A stretch of DNA of 64,000 nucleotides, taken from NCBI GenBank assembly GCA_964448615.1, contig CAYUWH010000003.1:1-64000 (forward strand). The letters run 5' to 3'. This document shows, one piece after another, positions 1-7,224 of the stretch. The notes beneath the pieces were generated by a model. It was given only the letters and a program-made list of their open reading frames with translations, did not search any database and was not told the DNA's origin. This DNA comes from CAYUWH01 sp964448615. GTDB lineage: Bacteria; Patescibacteriota; Gracilibacteria; Peribacterales; Peribacteraceae. The position numbers and the translations under genes are program-made. Within the stretch, counting starts at the first letter, position 1. Each line of letters starts with the position of its first letter.

Positions 1-102
1 GAGCCAGTAAATGCTGCTCCTACAAGTGTCTAGGCCATCTTCTGTATTAATTGTACGTTCTGCCTTGCATGGGTTTCAGTATAGCAAATTGTAGGAGCCT
101 TG

Positions 103-1008
103 TCATGATCTTTCCCAGGAAAGTATGAATCCTTGTTTAGGATAAAAACAGCCGGGGTATTTCCAAAATATTTTTTCTGGTGCCGGATGTTGCACCACTT
201 GGAATTCGTCACTGCTGAATTCCGAAATTTTCAAAGTCATATTTGCAGGATAATCCAGAACTTTTACGGAGACGTTCGAAGTCGGAGTTAAAAAGAAGTG
301 TTCGAGTGTATCTTTTTTTAAATTCACGTCGTTATAAATCTGACTGAGTGTCATTTTTACAATCAAAGTACTATCTTTCGGAAAGGCAATGTCATGACGA
401 TATTCGTCATGCTTATCTCCAAATTTATCCACAATAGCGGCACTGTTATTCAGGGGAATTTCACGATCCCCATTCCCGTTCTCGCCATCAAAATTGTAGT
501 ACGCCTTTAATTCGGAACGAGTCCATTTTGGATCACGATCAATGCCCCACTTAAATGGATAAATCGTATCGATACCCAATACGTTCTGCATCCAGAATAT
601 CGTGTACATCGTGACCTTTAATTTTCCATCGGGCGTAACAGTGAAATCGTATGTGAGCTTGTATTGGTCACGCATGAATTGCAGGCCGTTAAATACTGTG
701 CGGCGCAGCTCATTAAAAAGAGGTTCAGGAATTTGTCGTGCAAAGACACTCTGAAGAACATCGTTTGCGATTTGCTCTCGATGCTCTTTGAAAGATGCTG
801 CCAGCTCTCGTCGCAAAAAGCGTTCATTGATGTACTTAATGCCCCATGCTACGAAACATGCGATACCGATATCGCGCATGGACTCAGCAAGGAGGGGAGT
901 CGCATGGATAAATTCAAGATGCGACAATACGACGAGCACAGTACCAGCCGTACAAAGGGCAAAATTACTGAATAACTCGTCTCGTTCGTTCTTAATCCAC
1001 TTTCCCAT
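103..1008 (-). CDS. Membrane-anchored hypothetical protein
   Basis: I do not recognise this 301-residue protein. Two hydrophobic stretches lie near the N-terminus (about residues 15-30 and 43-58), followed by a charged, probably helical stretch (FLRRELAASFKEHREQI) and a soluble C-terminal domain of about 200 residues rich in beta-prone sequence. The layout suggests an N-terminal two-helix membrane anchor with a soluble domain. The gene is visibly richer in A and T than its neighbours, which may mean recent acquisition. The start at 1008 is the only Met before the first membrane segment. Confidence 0.6.
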   Translation of the reverse strand: MGKWIKNERDELFSNFALCTAGTVLVVLSHLEFIHATPLLAESMRDIGIACFVAWGIKYINERFLRRELAASFKEHREQIANDVLQSVFARQIPEPLFNELRRTVFNGLQFMRDQYKLTYDFTVTPDGKLKVTMYTIFWMQNVLGIDTIYPFKWGIDRDPKWTRSELKAYYNFDGENGNGDREIPLNNSAAIVDKFGDKHDEYRHDIAFPKDSTLIVKMTLSQIYNDVNLKKDTLEHFFLTPTSNVSVKVLDYPANMTLKISEFSSDEFQVVQHPAPEKIFWKYPGCFYPKQGFILSWERS

Positions 1009-1045
1009 ATTGTTGCTGAAAATAAGCGATATTCCTCAAATACCT

Positions 1046-1189
1046 TTATTTCTTCTTTTTCTGCACTGTCAGGCGCTTGCGGCCTGTGGATCTCCTGCGT
1101 GCGAGAACCTGGCGACCGTTTTTGGTTGCCATACGGCTCCGGAAACCGTGTTTACGTAGACGCCGACGCCATTTGAGTTTTCCGAGCAC
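1046..1189 (-). CDS. rpmH: 50S ribosomal protein L34
   Basis: The frame encodes the basic core of bacterial L34: KHGFRSRMATKNG followed by RQVLARRRSTGRKRL and a lysine tail. L34 is a small protein of the large ribosomal subunit. The only usual start codon in this frame is GTG at 1189, giving 47 residues. The family's N-terminal QPS motif is nevertheless readable upstream of that GTG (CTLRQPSFLPFSP), in a frame open back to a TGA near 1246 but without ATG, GTG or TTG. The true start is therefore unresolved; a rare start codon or a sequencing error is possible. Confidence 0.8.
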   Translation of the reverse strand: MLGKLKWRRRLRKHGFRSRMATKNGRQVLARRRSTGRKRLTVQKKKK

Positions 1190-1260
1190 GGGAGAAAAGG
1201 GAAGGAAACTTGGTTGACGGAGAGTACAGAATCGAACGCCGAAGCGTCAAGGGGATTTTA

Positions 1261-1332
1261 GAGCTTATAGCTTATAGGAGTCAGCTTTTAGGCGGTAAAT
1301 TCCTTTTTCTATAAGCTATCAGCTAAAAGCTA
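1261..1332. repeat. Short-word shuffled repeat after pduO
   Basis: This spacer between pduO and rpmH is built from two words, GCTTATAG and AGCTTTTA, each present in both orientations. The order is T-U then T'-U', so both pairs cannot form one simple hairpin. The right copy overlaps the pduO stop codon. It belongs to the same style of element as those near 1872, 15706, 18290, 22531, 23709 and 49256, but has its own words. Confidence 0.6.
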
Positions 1333-1869
1333 GTACTTCACGTTCGTCTCTTCCGCCCCGGCATTGATGTTGGCGGCGCGAGCAAGGAGGAAGAGGAGGT
1401 CACTCAGGCGATTAAGGTAGATCAGTACGTCAGCGTTGATTACTTCCTGTTCGCGCAAGGCAACGCCCCACCGTTCCGCCCGGCGGCATACCGTGCGCGC
1501 GTGATGGAGAAGGCTTCCAAGAGAAGAGCCACTTGGAAGAATGAATGCTGTAAGAGGGGGGAGCGTGCGCTCCAGTTCCTGTATATGTGTTTCCAGCTCC
1601 TGACTTTCTGCAGGCTGGATGCGCTTGGCGTTCGCGGGGCCCGGGAGAGGGGTGGCAAGGTCTGCGCCGACATGAAAGAGTTGATGCTGAATGCGTGTGA
1701 TGAGTGCGCAGAAGGTTTCGTCGGTTGCGGCAGAGAGAATGACACCGAGCAGTGCATTGAGTTCATCGACGGTGCCGATGGCGTGCATCCGAAGATCGCT
1801 TTTGGAAACGCGCGCTCCTCCGTAGAGACCCGTCGTTCCGTTATCGCCGGTTTTGGTGACGATGGACAT
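1330..1869 (-). CDS. pduO: PduO-type cob(I)alamin adenosyltransferase
   Basis: Transfers the 5'-deoxyadenosyl group of ATP to cob(I)alamin to make adenosylcobalamin, in the cytosol. At 179 residues it has normal family length. It opens with the ATP-binding motif TKTGDNGTTGLYGG, followed by RVSKSDLRMHAIGTVDELNA, which matches the PduO/MMAB signature. The C-terminal RAERWGVALREQE and LNRLSDLLFLLAR segments match the family's trimer helices. No cobalamin synthesis or B12-dependent enzyme lies nearby, so the role may be salvage. The start follows a short-word repeat that fills the gap to pheT. Confidence 0.9.
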   Translation of the reverse strand: MSIVTKTGDNGTTGLYGGARVSKSDLRMHAIGTVDELNALLGVILSAATDETFCALITRIQHQLFHVGADLATPLPGPANAKRIQPAESQELETHIQELERTLPPLTAFILPSGSSLGSLLHHARTVCRRAERWGVALREQEVINADVLIYLNRLSDLLFLLARAANINAGAEETNVKY

Positions 1870-1871
1870 GG

Positions 1872-1968
1872 TGCGTCGTGTACTGGTTACTGGTTACTCG
1901 TGTACTCGTACATACTCGTCACGAGTTGCGCACGAGTATACCAGTATACGAGTATACGTATTCTCAAT
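1872..1968. repeat. Short-word inverted repeat (TACTCGT/ACTGGT words)
   Basis: The 94-bp gap between pheT and pduO, both on the minus strand, consists of the words ACTGGT, ACTCGT and GTATACTCG on the left and their complements ACGAGTATACC and ACGAGTATACG on the right. The same vocabulary recurs at 18290-18386. It lies between co-directional genes, with no T-tract. Confidence 0.65.
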
Positions 1969-4345
1969 GATTAATATCCGCGAGTAATTTCTCGTGTTCC
2001 TTCTTCGCTTCCTCCTCCGTCAACGTGCGGTCCGCAGCGCGGTAGGTGAAGCGCAGTGTGAGGTTGTACGCGCCGGACGTGTGTTGCTTGCCTTGATACA
2101 GATCCGCGACGCGCACTTCTTCCAGGAGTGCCGATTTCGCTTTCAATGTCTGCAGCAGCGCATTCGCTTCTTTGTCCTGTGACCAGGGCAGTGTGACGTC
2201 GTAGCTGATGGCGGGGAATTGTGGAATCGGCGTGGCGTATTTCTCGTTCGGCTTTTTGGAAAGGACTTGCGAAAGGTTGACGGTTGCGGCCGCCGCACGA
2301 TGCTCAAAACCGAAGCGTTGCCGGATCGAGGGATGCACTTCGAACATGCTGCCGGCAGCCTTTCCATCGACGATAACATCCGCATGGCGCCCTGGATGCA
2401 TGTAGGCGGCATGCTCTTTTGCGGTACGATATTCCGCTTCATAGCCCATTTCTTGTAGCGCTACTGTCAGATCCTGAGAGAGATGTAAAAACGGATCATC
2501 GATAAGCGCAGTCTCTTGTTTGGCGACGTACAGCAGGCCGAGTTCCGTGTGCTCCGGTTTTTTGACATGGAACACGTGGCTGCGATGGAAGGTTTTGAGC
2601 GGACCGTGCGAGAGTAATATATTTTGTTTCGCGTGCACCAACAGCTGCGGTAACGTGGATGTTTGCATCAGCGCGAAATCTTCATTCAATGGATTAGCGA
2701 TGCGCACTGCTTCTTTGGGATCCATGCCGCACTTCGTGAGCAGTTCTGCGCTGACGAGCGAGAGAGGCAGAATTTCCAAATAGCCATCGCCTTTCAGTGC
2801 TCTGCGAAGTTGATGCGTGTGAAGATCGCGAACGGGAATGCGAATGGGGGCCGTGGGCGTCTGTTCCGGAGAACGATCATAGCCATGTACGCGTGCGATT
2901 TCTTCTACAAGATCCGCCGGAATGCGCAGATCACGCAGACGATGGAGCGGAGGAGTGATCACCAGTGTGCGCTTCTTTGCATCGGACTTCACGGTGCACC
3001 CGAGTGATTCCAAAATATCTTTCACTTCTTTGGCGGGAAGTTCCATTCCCAGCATGCCGTTCAAATAGTCCTGTGAAAGCGTGATTGGTTCGGGTTCTCC
3101 ATCGCTGCCCCAGGTGAGCATTTCCGATTCGATGTTTGCACCGGGACAATGTTCGAGAAAGAGTTCGATCGCGCGTTTGAGTGCATGCTCGACCATCACG
3201 GGAGGCACCCCTTTTTCGAAGATCGTCGAGGCATCGGTGCGATGGCCGACCGATTGCATGGCCTTGCGAATGTGGAGAGAGCTAAAGGACGGGGCGTGAA
3301 GGAAAAACGAGCGCGTGGCATCGGTGGTGGCGCTCCGTGCATCACCCATGATGCCGCAGAGATCGAAGATTCCCGCATTGTCTTCAAAAACGATGATGCC
3401 CTCATCAAGCGTGCGCTTCACGCCATCAAGCGTTGTGACTGCTTCTCCCGCATCCGTTTCACGGAACGTGAGTGTCTTGCCTTGCAGCTGATCGCGATCG
3501 AACGCATGCAGCGGGACACCGGTTTCCATCATGACGTAGTTGGTGATATCGACGGGCAGATTGATGGAGCGAATGCCAACCGCCTCAAGGCGTTGCTTCA
3601 TCCAATCTGGTGTTTCGCCATGCTCACGTACTTTCAAGCAGCAGGCGGCATAGCGCGGTACCAATTCCTCACGCGTGCATTTGATGGCGAAGGGAAGGGG
3701 GGCTGACGAGAATGAAACGTTCGGTGTTTTCGGCTGGCCTTTCTTCCAGGTCGCGAGTCCGACCGCCACACATTCACGTGCGAATCCACTGTGCGAAAAA
3801 AGATCGGGACGGTTGGTGATCGCGGTGTTGGAAATGTCGAGTGTCGTATCGGTGAGATCCAGTGCTTTGCGCAGATCTGCTCCAACCTTCATCTTCCCAA
3901 GGTTCACAATCGGGCGTTCGCCATCTTCTTCCGAGGGGGAAAACATTCCTTCCAATCCCAATTCTTCTGCCGCGCAAATCATGCCCTCGCTTTCCTCTCC
4001 GCGAATTTTGACGGGGGCGAGTGTCATCAATTCTCCTCCGTGCCACTTCACGGTCGCACCGATGTGCGCGAACGCGACGAGCATGCCTTCCTTCAGGTTC
4101 GTTCCTCCGCACACCACACGCTTCGTTCCCTTGTCCGTTTCCACGTCAGCCAAGGAAAGCTTGTCGGCATTGGGATGTTTGGTGATCGAGAGAACCTTGC
4201 CGACACAGCAGTGCGCGAGCAGCGCTCCTTTTGTACTCACGTGCTCCACTTCCGCAACACTCAGCGTCAGACGATCGGCGATCGCCTGCGGATCAGTCTC
4301 TTGCCACTCGACGAATTCCGAAAGCCAGTTCAGGGAAATCTTCAT
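1964..4345 (-). CDS. pheT: Phenylalanine-tRNA ligase beta subunit
   Basis: Beta chain of the cytosolic alpha2-beta2 enzyme that charges tRNA-Phe; it carries the editing site and tRNA-binding parts. The 793-residue product starts with the canonical MKISLNWLSEFV. In order: an N-terminal tRNA-binding (Myf-like) domain with HPNADKLSLADV, a B3/B4 editing region, B5, the catalytic-like core, and a C-terminal FDX-ACB domain (FPAISYDVTL to TEEEAKKEHEKL). The frame is open 63 bases further upstream, but the canonical N-terminus and a TACCAT hexamer exactly six bases before the ATG at 4345 favour this start and a leaderless message. No pheS is in the window. Confidence 0.95.
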   Translation of the reverse strand: MKISLNWLSEFVEWQETDPQAIADRLTLSVAEVEHVSTKGALLAHCCVGKVLSITKHPNADKLSLADVETDKGTKRVVCGGTNLKEGMLVAFAHIGATVKWHGGELMTLAPVKIRGEESEGMICAAEELGLEGMFSPSEEDGERPIVNLGKMKVGADLRKALDLTDTTLDISNTAITNRPDLFSHSGFARECVAVGLATWKKGQPKTPNVSFSSAPLPFAIKCTREELVPRYAACCLKVREHGETPDWMKQRLEAVGIRSINLPVDITNYVMMETGVPLHAFDRDQLQGKTLTFRETDAGEAVTTLDGVKRTLDEGIIVFEDNAGIFDLCGIMGDARSATTDATRSFFLHAPSFSSLHIRKAMQSVGHRTDASTIFEKGVPPVMVEHALKRAIELFLEHCPGANIESEMLTWGSDGEPEPITLSQDYLNGMLGMELPAKEVKDILESLGCTVKSDAKKRTLVITPPLHRLRDLRIPADLVEEIARVHGYDRSPEQTPTAPIRIPVRDLHTHQLRRALKGDGYLEILPLSLVSAELLTKCGMDPKEAVRIANPLNEDFALMQTSTLPQLLVHAKQNILLSHGPLKTFHRSHVFHVKKPEHTELGLLYVAKQETALIDDPFLHLSQDLTVALQEMGYEAEYRTAKEHAAYMHPGRHADVIVDGKAAGSMFEVHPSIRQRFGFEHRAAAATVNLSQVLSKKPNEKYATPIPQFPAISYDVTLPWSQDKEANALLQTLKAKSALLEEVRVADLYQGKQHTSGAYNLTLRFTYRAADRTLTEEEAKKEHEKLLADINH

Positions 4346-4400
4346 GCCGAGATGGTAGCGGAGCTGCCGGATACATGGTAGATCGCTCGTCAATTGACCC

Positions 4401-4421
4401 TCTTGCACTCAGGGTGCAAGA
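4401..4421. promoter_or_regulatory. 8-bp inverted repeat at a promoter
   Basis: TCTTGCAC and GTGCAAGA flank a five-base centre just before the methyltransferase start. A TTGACC box begins at 4395, and CAAGAT overlaps the right arm, so the palindrome sits between possible -35 and -10 elements. An operator is a reasonable inference; there is no T-tract for a terminator. Confidence 0.35.
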
Positions 4422-4430
4422 TTGCGTCGC

Positions 4431-5075
4431 ATGTTGCAAAGCCCAGCTCGACAGCCCCAATTCGTAGCTGATTGGTTTTCAGTCCATATTCCCTCTTGGG
4501 AACGGCATTTTGCTGTTTTTGCCGGAAAGCCAAATATCCATGCACTGGAGATAGGGAGCTGGGAAGGACGCAGTGCTTGCTGGCTTTTGCAGAATATTCT
4601 TACAGATCCCAGTTCGCGTATTACTTGTGTGGATGCGTTCCCGACGCAGAATGAATATCTGGATGAAATTTCAAAACGTTTCTGTCATCTGCCCGCCGAT
4701 TTTTGTGTTGAAGAATGTTTTGATGCCAACATTGAGGCGGTGGGCGGTGCAAAGAAAACAAGCAAGCGCAAAGGGGAATCATGTCGAGTTTTGCGGACGC
4801 TACCCTTCGATTCGTTTGATTTGATTTACATTGATGGCTCTCACATGGCGTCGAATGTTCTTACCGATGCCGTCCTTTCCTGGGACTTGCTGCATGTACA
4901 TGGTCTACTGGTATTCGATGATTACAATTGGTCCATTGATCGTAATCCCATTCATGCTCCTCGTGCGGCGATCGATGCTTTTCTCAGTGTGTTTGCGGAA
5001 CAGTATGCAGTGCTTGAGCATGGAGCGCAGGTCATTCTCCGCAAGTTGCCGAACCCATCACGGTATCTTCTCTAA
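4431..5075 (+). CDS. Class I SAM-dependent methyltransferase (Methyltransf_24-like)
   Basis: Probable cytosolic methyltransferase of 214 residues; the substrate is unknown. ALEIGSWEGRSACWLL is the SAM-binding glycine loop, ITCVDAF is the acidic residue after strand 2, and FDLIYIDGSHMASNVLTD followed by LLVFDDYNW matches the Methyltransf_24 / cephalosporin hydroxylase-like family, which often acts on sugars or cell-surface molecules. ATG at 4431 is chosen; a TTG three codons upstream is possible. It is transcribed away from pheT and has no operon partner. Confidence 0.75.
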   Translation: MLQSPARQPQFVADWFSVHIPSWERHFAVFAGKPNIHALEIGSWEGRSACWLLQNILTDPSSRITCVDAFPTQNEYLDEISKRFCHLPADFCVEECFDANIEAVGGAKKTSKRKGESCRVLRTLPFDSFDLIYIDGSHMASNVLTDAVLSWDLLHVHGLLVFDDYNWSIDRNPIHAPRAAIDAFLSVFAEQYAVLEHGAQVILRKLPNPSRYLL

Positions 5076-5192
5076 AAACAGTGCGGAGCATGTCAACATC
5101 GTTTGACAAACTTGCTCGAACGGGCGTGGCATTCTTGTGAGGAAAAAACGTGAAGAGTATCCTGAGAACCTCTTCCCTTCCTTCCGTTTCGT

Positions 5193-5450
5193 ATGTTTTC
5201 AAAATCCAAAAACGGTCCGTGTCCCACCTGCAAAGTCACGGGTCTTGTTATGATGGTTGTGGGGTATCTCGTTCTTCTCTTGTCGCTGGTCGGTGTCGTC
5301 ATGGCGCATATCGGCACGGAGGATGTGCCTGTCGTCTTCGGCACAATGAGCGGATCCCTCTCACTCTTGGTGTTTGTGGCATCCCTGTTCTTCGTAAAGA
5401 AGATGGGGAGCTGCTGCCCCTGCCAGTGTGAGCTTCCGAAGAAAAAGTAA
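5193..5450 (+). CDS. Small two-helix membrane protein
   Basis: An 85-residue protein of unknown function. It starts with a short Cys-containing segment (NGPCPTCKVTG), then two transmembrane stretches (about residues 18-40 and 49-68), and ends with a second Cys group (GSCCPCQCELPKKK). The paired CxxC at one end and CCPCQC at the other could bind a metal on one side of the membrane; that is inference. A hairpin (AAGGGCC at 5471, GGCCCTT at 5496, then T residues) after the stop may end its transcript. Confidence 0.6.
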   Translation: MFSKSKNGPCPTCKVTGLVMMVVGYLVLLLSLVGVVMAHIGTEDVPVVFGTMSGSLSLLVFVASLFFVKKMGSCCPCQCELPKKK

Positions 5451-5529
5451 GCGAATCACGGTTTTAGAAGAAGGGCCGTTTGACATTGAGCAGATGGCCC
5501 TTTGTTGTGTACACTGCTGCCCCAACCAA

Positions 5530-5697
<168 letters not shown>

Positions 5698-5702
5698 GCG
5701 CG

Positions 5703-5743
5703 CCCTGTACCCGATCTGCCAAAGGCAGAGAGTGGTACAGGGC
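5703..5743. other. Hairpin resembling helix P2 of the RNA array
   Basis: CCCTGTACC pairs with GGTACAGGG around an inner GATCTGCC-AAA-GGCAGA stem-loop. The outer arm equals the 5' arm of hairpin P2 in array units 3 and 4 (CCCTGTACC). It lies just before the unit 1 promoter and could be a remnant of a lost unit or a separate element. Confidence 0.45.
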
Positions 5744-5746
5744 CAT

Positions 5747-5775
5747 TTGACATACCCACACCCTTCATCTTGAAT
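5747..5775 (+). promoter_or_regulatory. Promoter of array RNA 1
   Basis: TTGACA at 5747-5752, a 17-bp spacer and TTGAAT at 5770-5775. The first base of the RNA's GATCC end (5782) is the seventh base after the hexamer, the normal +1 distance. Confidence 0.75.
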
Positions 5776-5781
5776 CGCCCC

Positions 5782-6049
5782 GATCCAATTGCTTAGTTCT
5801 TTCACGAGAACTCACTCTGCGCTCTTGTAGTGCAGGGTTGACCTCCGATAAATACCATCCGGTGTCCGGATGGAGGAGGTATGGACGGTCGTGAGATCGT
5901 TCAGTCTGCCTGGCTCTTTGCACGGCTGCCTTGGTAGCCAGGGCCCGTCGCGTTGCTCCGTGCCGCAGGCCTAACCAGGCAGCCCTGCAACTTCTCGTTG
6001 CAAAGTTTTTTCCAAAACTTCGCAACGACAAGATTCCACGAATTGGATC
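5782..6049 (+). ncRNA. Retron-like array RNA, unit 1
   Basis: A 268-nt predicted structured RNA. Closing arms are GATCCAATT (5782-5790) and AATTGGATC (6041-6049), a retron a1/a2-like pair. In order: hairpin P1 AGTTCT/AGAACT; P2 CTCTGCGCT/AGTGCAGGG with G-U pairs; P3 CCATCCGG/CCGGATGG; P4 capped by a GTGA (GNRA) tetraloop; an arm CTGCCTGG/CCAGGCAG enclosing GGCCCG-loop-CGTGCC with the conserved 11-base loop TCGCGTTGCTC (5948-5958); and a long imperfect variable hairpin of about 19 bp with loop TTCC ending before a2. Structures were worked out by hand. Confidence 0.8.
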
Positions 6050-6052
6050 ATT

Positions 6053-6082
6053 CCGGGGAGATGCTTCTCCCCGGATTTTTTT
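6053..6082 (+). terminator. Intrinsic terminator of array RNA 1
   Basis: CCGGGGAG pairs perfectly with CTCCCCGG around ATGCTT, then A and seven Ts. It starts three bases after arm a2. Confidence 0.85.
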
Positions 6083-6121
6083 AGTTCAACTAGTTGTTGG
6101 CGCATTCTCACGTACTGGTAT

Positions 6122-6150
6122 TTGACATATTCATGCAATCCGCATTCAAT
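6122..6150 (+). promoter_or_regulatory. Promoter of array RNA 2
   Basis: TTGACA at 6122-6127, a 17-bp spacer and TTCAAT at 6145-6150, with six bases before GATCC at 6157. Confidence 0.75.
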
Positions 6151-6156
6151 ATCGCC

Positions 6157-6422
6157 GATCCAATTGCTTAGTTCTTTCACGAGAACTCACCCTGCACTCT
6201 TGTAGTGCAGGGCTGACCTTCGCCAAAGACCATCCGGCGTCCGGATGGAGGAGGTATGGACGGTCGTGAGACCGTTCAGTCTTGTTGGCATTCGGAAGGC
6301 ATGCGTTATGTCGTTCCGGCCCTTCGCTTCGCTCAGAGCCGCAACTTAATAACGCAGCCATGCCGACCAAATGCATAAAGAAAACTCGTTTTCTTTATGC
6401 ATTCGGATCCACGAATTGGATC
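6157..6422 (+). ncRNA. Retron-like array RNA, unit 2
   Basis: A 266-nt unit with the same arms (6157-6165 and 6414-6422) and the P1-P4 order of unit 1. P2 is a clean 9-bp stem CCCTGCACT/AGTGCAGGG; P4 is ACGGTC-GTGA-GACCGT. The variable arm pairs GTTGGCAT with ATGCCGAC and GCGTTAT with ATAACGC around GGCCCT/AGAGCC and loop TCGCTTCGCTC (6324-6334). The last hairpin is a perfect 15-bp stem (AATGCATAAAGAAAA and its complement) with loop CTCG, the best msd-like stem in the array. Confidence 0.85.
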
Positions 6423-6425
6423 ACC

Positions 6426-6447
6426 CCGGGAGGGCTCGCTCTCCCGG
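6426..6447 (+). terminator. Terminator-like hairpin of array RNA 2
   Basis: CCGGGAG pairs with CTCCCGG at the same place as in unit 1, but only ATTG follows, so termination may be weaker and allow readthrough to unit 3. Confidence 0.6.
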
Positions 6448-6496
6448 ATTGTACGTGCCCAACCACTTGTTGTTGGCAGATTCCATTCTTCGATAT

Positions 6497-6525
6497 TTGA
6501 CATGTCATGATAATCCATCTTCAAT
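6497..6525 (+). promoter_or_regulatory. Promoter of array RNA 3
   Basis: TTGACA at 6497-6502, a 17-bp spacer and TTCAAT at 6520-6525, then six bases to GATCC at 6532. Confidence 0.75.
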
Positions 6526-6531
6526 ACTCTA

Positions 6532-6787
6532 GATCCAATTGCTTAGTTCTTTCACGAGAACTCACCCTGTACCCATCGTGGTACGGGGTTGACCTTCGCC
6601 AAAGATCATCCGGCGTCCGGATGGAGGAGGTATGGATGACCGCGAGGTTATCCGGTCGGACTGGCTAGCAGGGCTTGTCGCACTTGAGGGTGCCCTCGCT
6701 TCGCTCGAGGCATACCCTCTTCGTACGACGACGCCCTGACAGGCACTGACAAAGCGTTGTCAGTGCCTGTGTACCACGAATTGGATC
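6532..6787 (+). ncRNA. Retron-like array RNA, unit 3
   Basis: A 256-nt unit, the shortest; arms at 6532-6540 and 6779-6787. P2 has changed on both sides to CCCTGTACC/GGTACGGGG, and P4 to GATGACC-GCGA-GGTTATC, keeping pairing and a GNRA loop. Loop TCGCTTCGCTC is at 6696-6706. The final hairpin is a perfect 14-bp stem (ACAGGCACTGACAA and its complement) with loop AGCG. Bases 6527-6648 are identical to 6846-6967 of unit 4, then the two units diverge abruptly. Confidence 0.85.
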
Positions 6788-6790
6788 GCC

Positions 6791-6818
6791 CCGGGGGAGT
6801 TCTCTCTCCCGGATTTTT
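6791..6818 (+). terminator. Intrinsic terminator of array RNA 3
   Basis: CCGGGGGAG against CTCCCGG with a bulge, then ATTTTT. The T-tract overlaps the TTGACA of the next promoter (6817-6822), so terminator and promoter share bases. Confidence 0.75.
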
Positions 6819-6844
6819 GACAAGTACAAAAAATCATCTTTACT
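6817..6844 (+). promoter_or_regulatory. Weak promoter of array RNA 4
   Basis: TTGACA at 6817-6822, a 16-bp spacer and TTTACT at 6839-6844, six bases before GATCC at 6851. The -10 hexamer differs from the others and looks weaker. Confidence 0.55.
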
Positions 6845-6850
6845 GCTCTA

Positions 6851-7115
6851 GATCCAATTGCTTAGTTCTTTCACGAGAACTCACCCTGTACCCATCGTGG
6901 TACGGGGTTGACCTTCGCCAAAGATCATCCGGCGTCCGGATGGAGGAGGTATGGATGACCGCGAGGTCTCCAGTCTGCTGTGCTTTGACCTTCGAGCGAC
7001 TACTTTGGGTTCAGCCATTCGCTTCGCTTATGGCTGCCCCGGCGTATCGCCCGAAGCTCACGGCGTCACAATCAATGCTACGCATTCATTGTGACCCAGA
7101 CCCACGAATTGGATC
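6851..7115 (+). ncRNA. Retron-like array RNA, unit 4
   Basis: A 265-nt unit; arms at 6851-6859 and 7107-7115. The 5' half is identical to unit 3 up to 6967. P4 is only GACC-GCGA-GGTC because the break lies in its 3' strand. The conserved-loop hairpin is here a perfect 7-bp CAGCCAT/ATGGCTG around TCGCTTCGCTT (7019-7029). The final hairpin is TCACAAT-c-AATGC / GCATT-c-ATTGTGA with loop TAC. Confidence 0.85.
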
Positions 7116-7118
7116 ACC

Positions 7119-7140
7119 CCGGGAGGGCTCGCTCTCCCGG
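7119..7140 (+). terminator. Terminator-like hairpin of array RNA 4
   Basis: CCGGGAG/CTCCCGG stem followed by ATTG, the same as after unit 2 and without a T-tract. Confidence 0.6.
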
Positions 7141-7189
7141 ATTGTACGTGCCCAACCACTTGTTGTTGGCAGATTCCATTCTTCGATAT

Positions 7190-7218
7190 TTGACATGTCA
7201 TGATAATCCATCTTCAAT
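7190..7218 (+). promoter_or_regulatory. Promoter of array RNA 5
   Basis: TTGACA at 7190-7195, a 17-bp spacer and TTCAAT at 7213-7218, then six bases to GATCC at 7225. Confidence 0.75.
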
Positions 7219-7224
7219 ACTCTA

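Larger units (their letters stand above)
6409..6549 (+). repeat. 141-bp direct repeat, copy 1
   Basis: Identical to 7102-7242, offset 693 bp. Each copy spans arm a2, the terminator hairpin, the linker, the promoter and the first 18 bases of the next unit. This marks a recent duplication of a boundary block between units 2/3 and 4/5. Confidence 0.9.

Noticed and set aside
30..212. 60-residue minus-strand frame
   Set aside because: It overlaps the 3' end of the 103-1008 gene in another frame and has no supporting feature.
4346..4408. Longer pheT start
   Set aside because: The canonical MKISLNWLSEFV starts at 4345, and the extra residues match nothing in the family.
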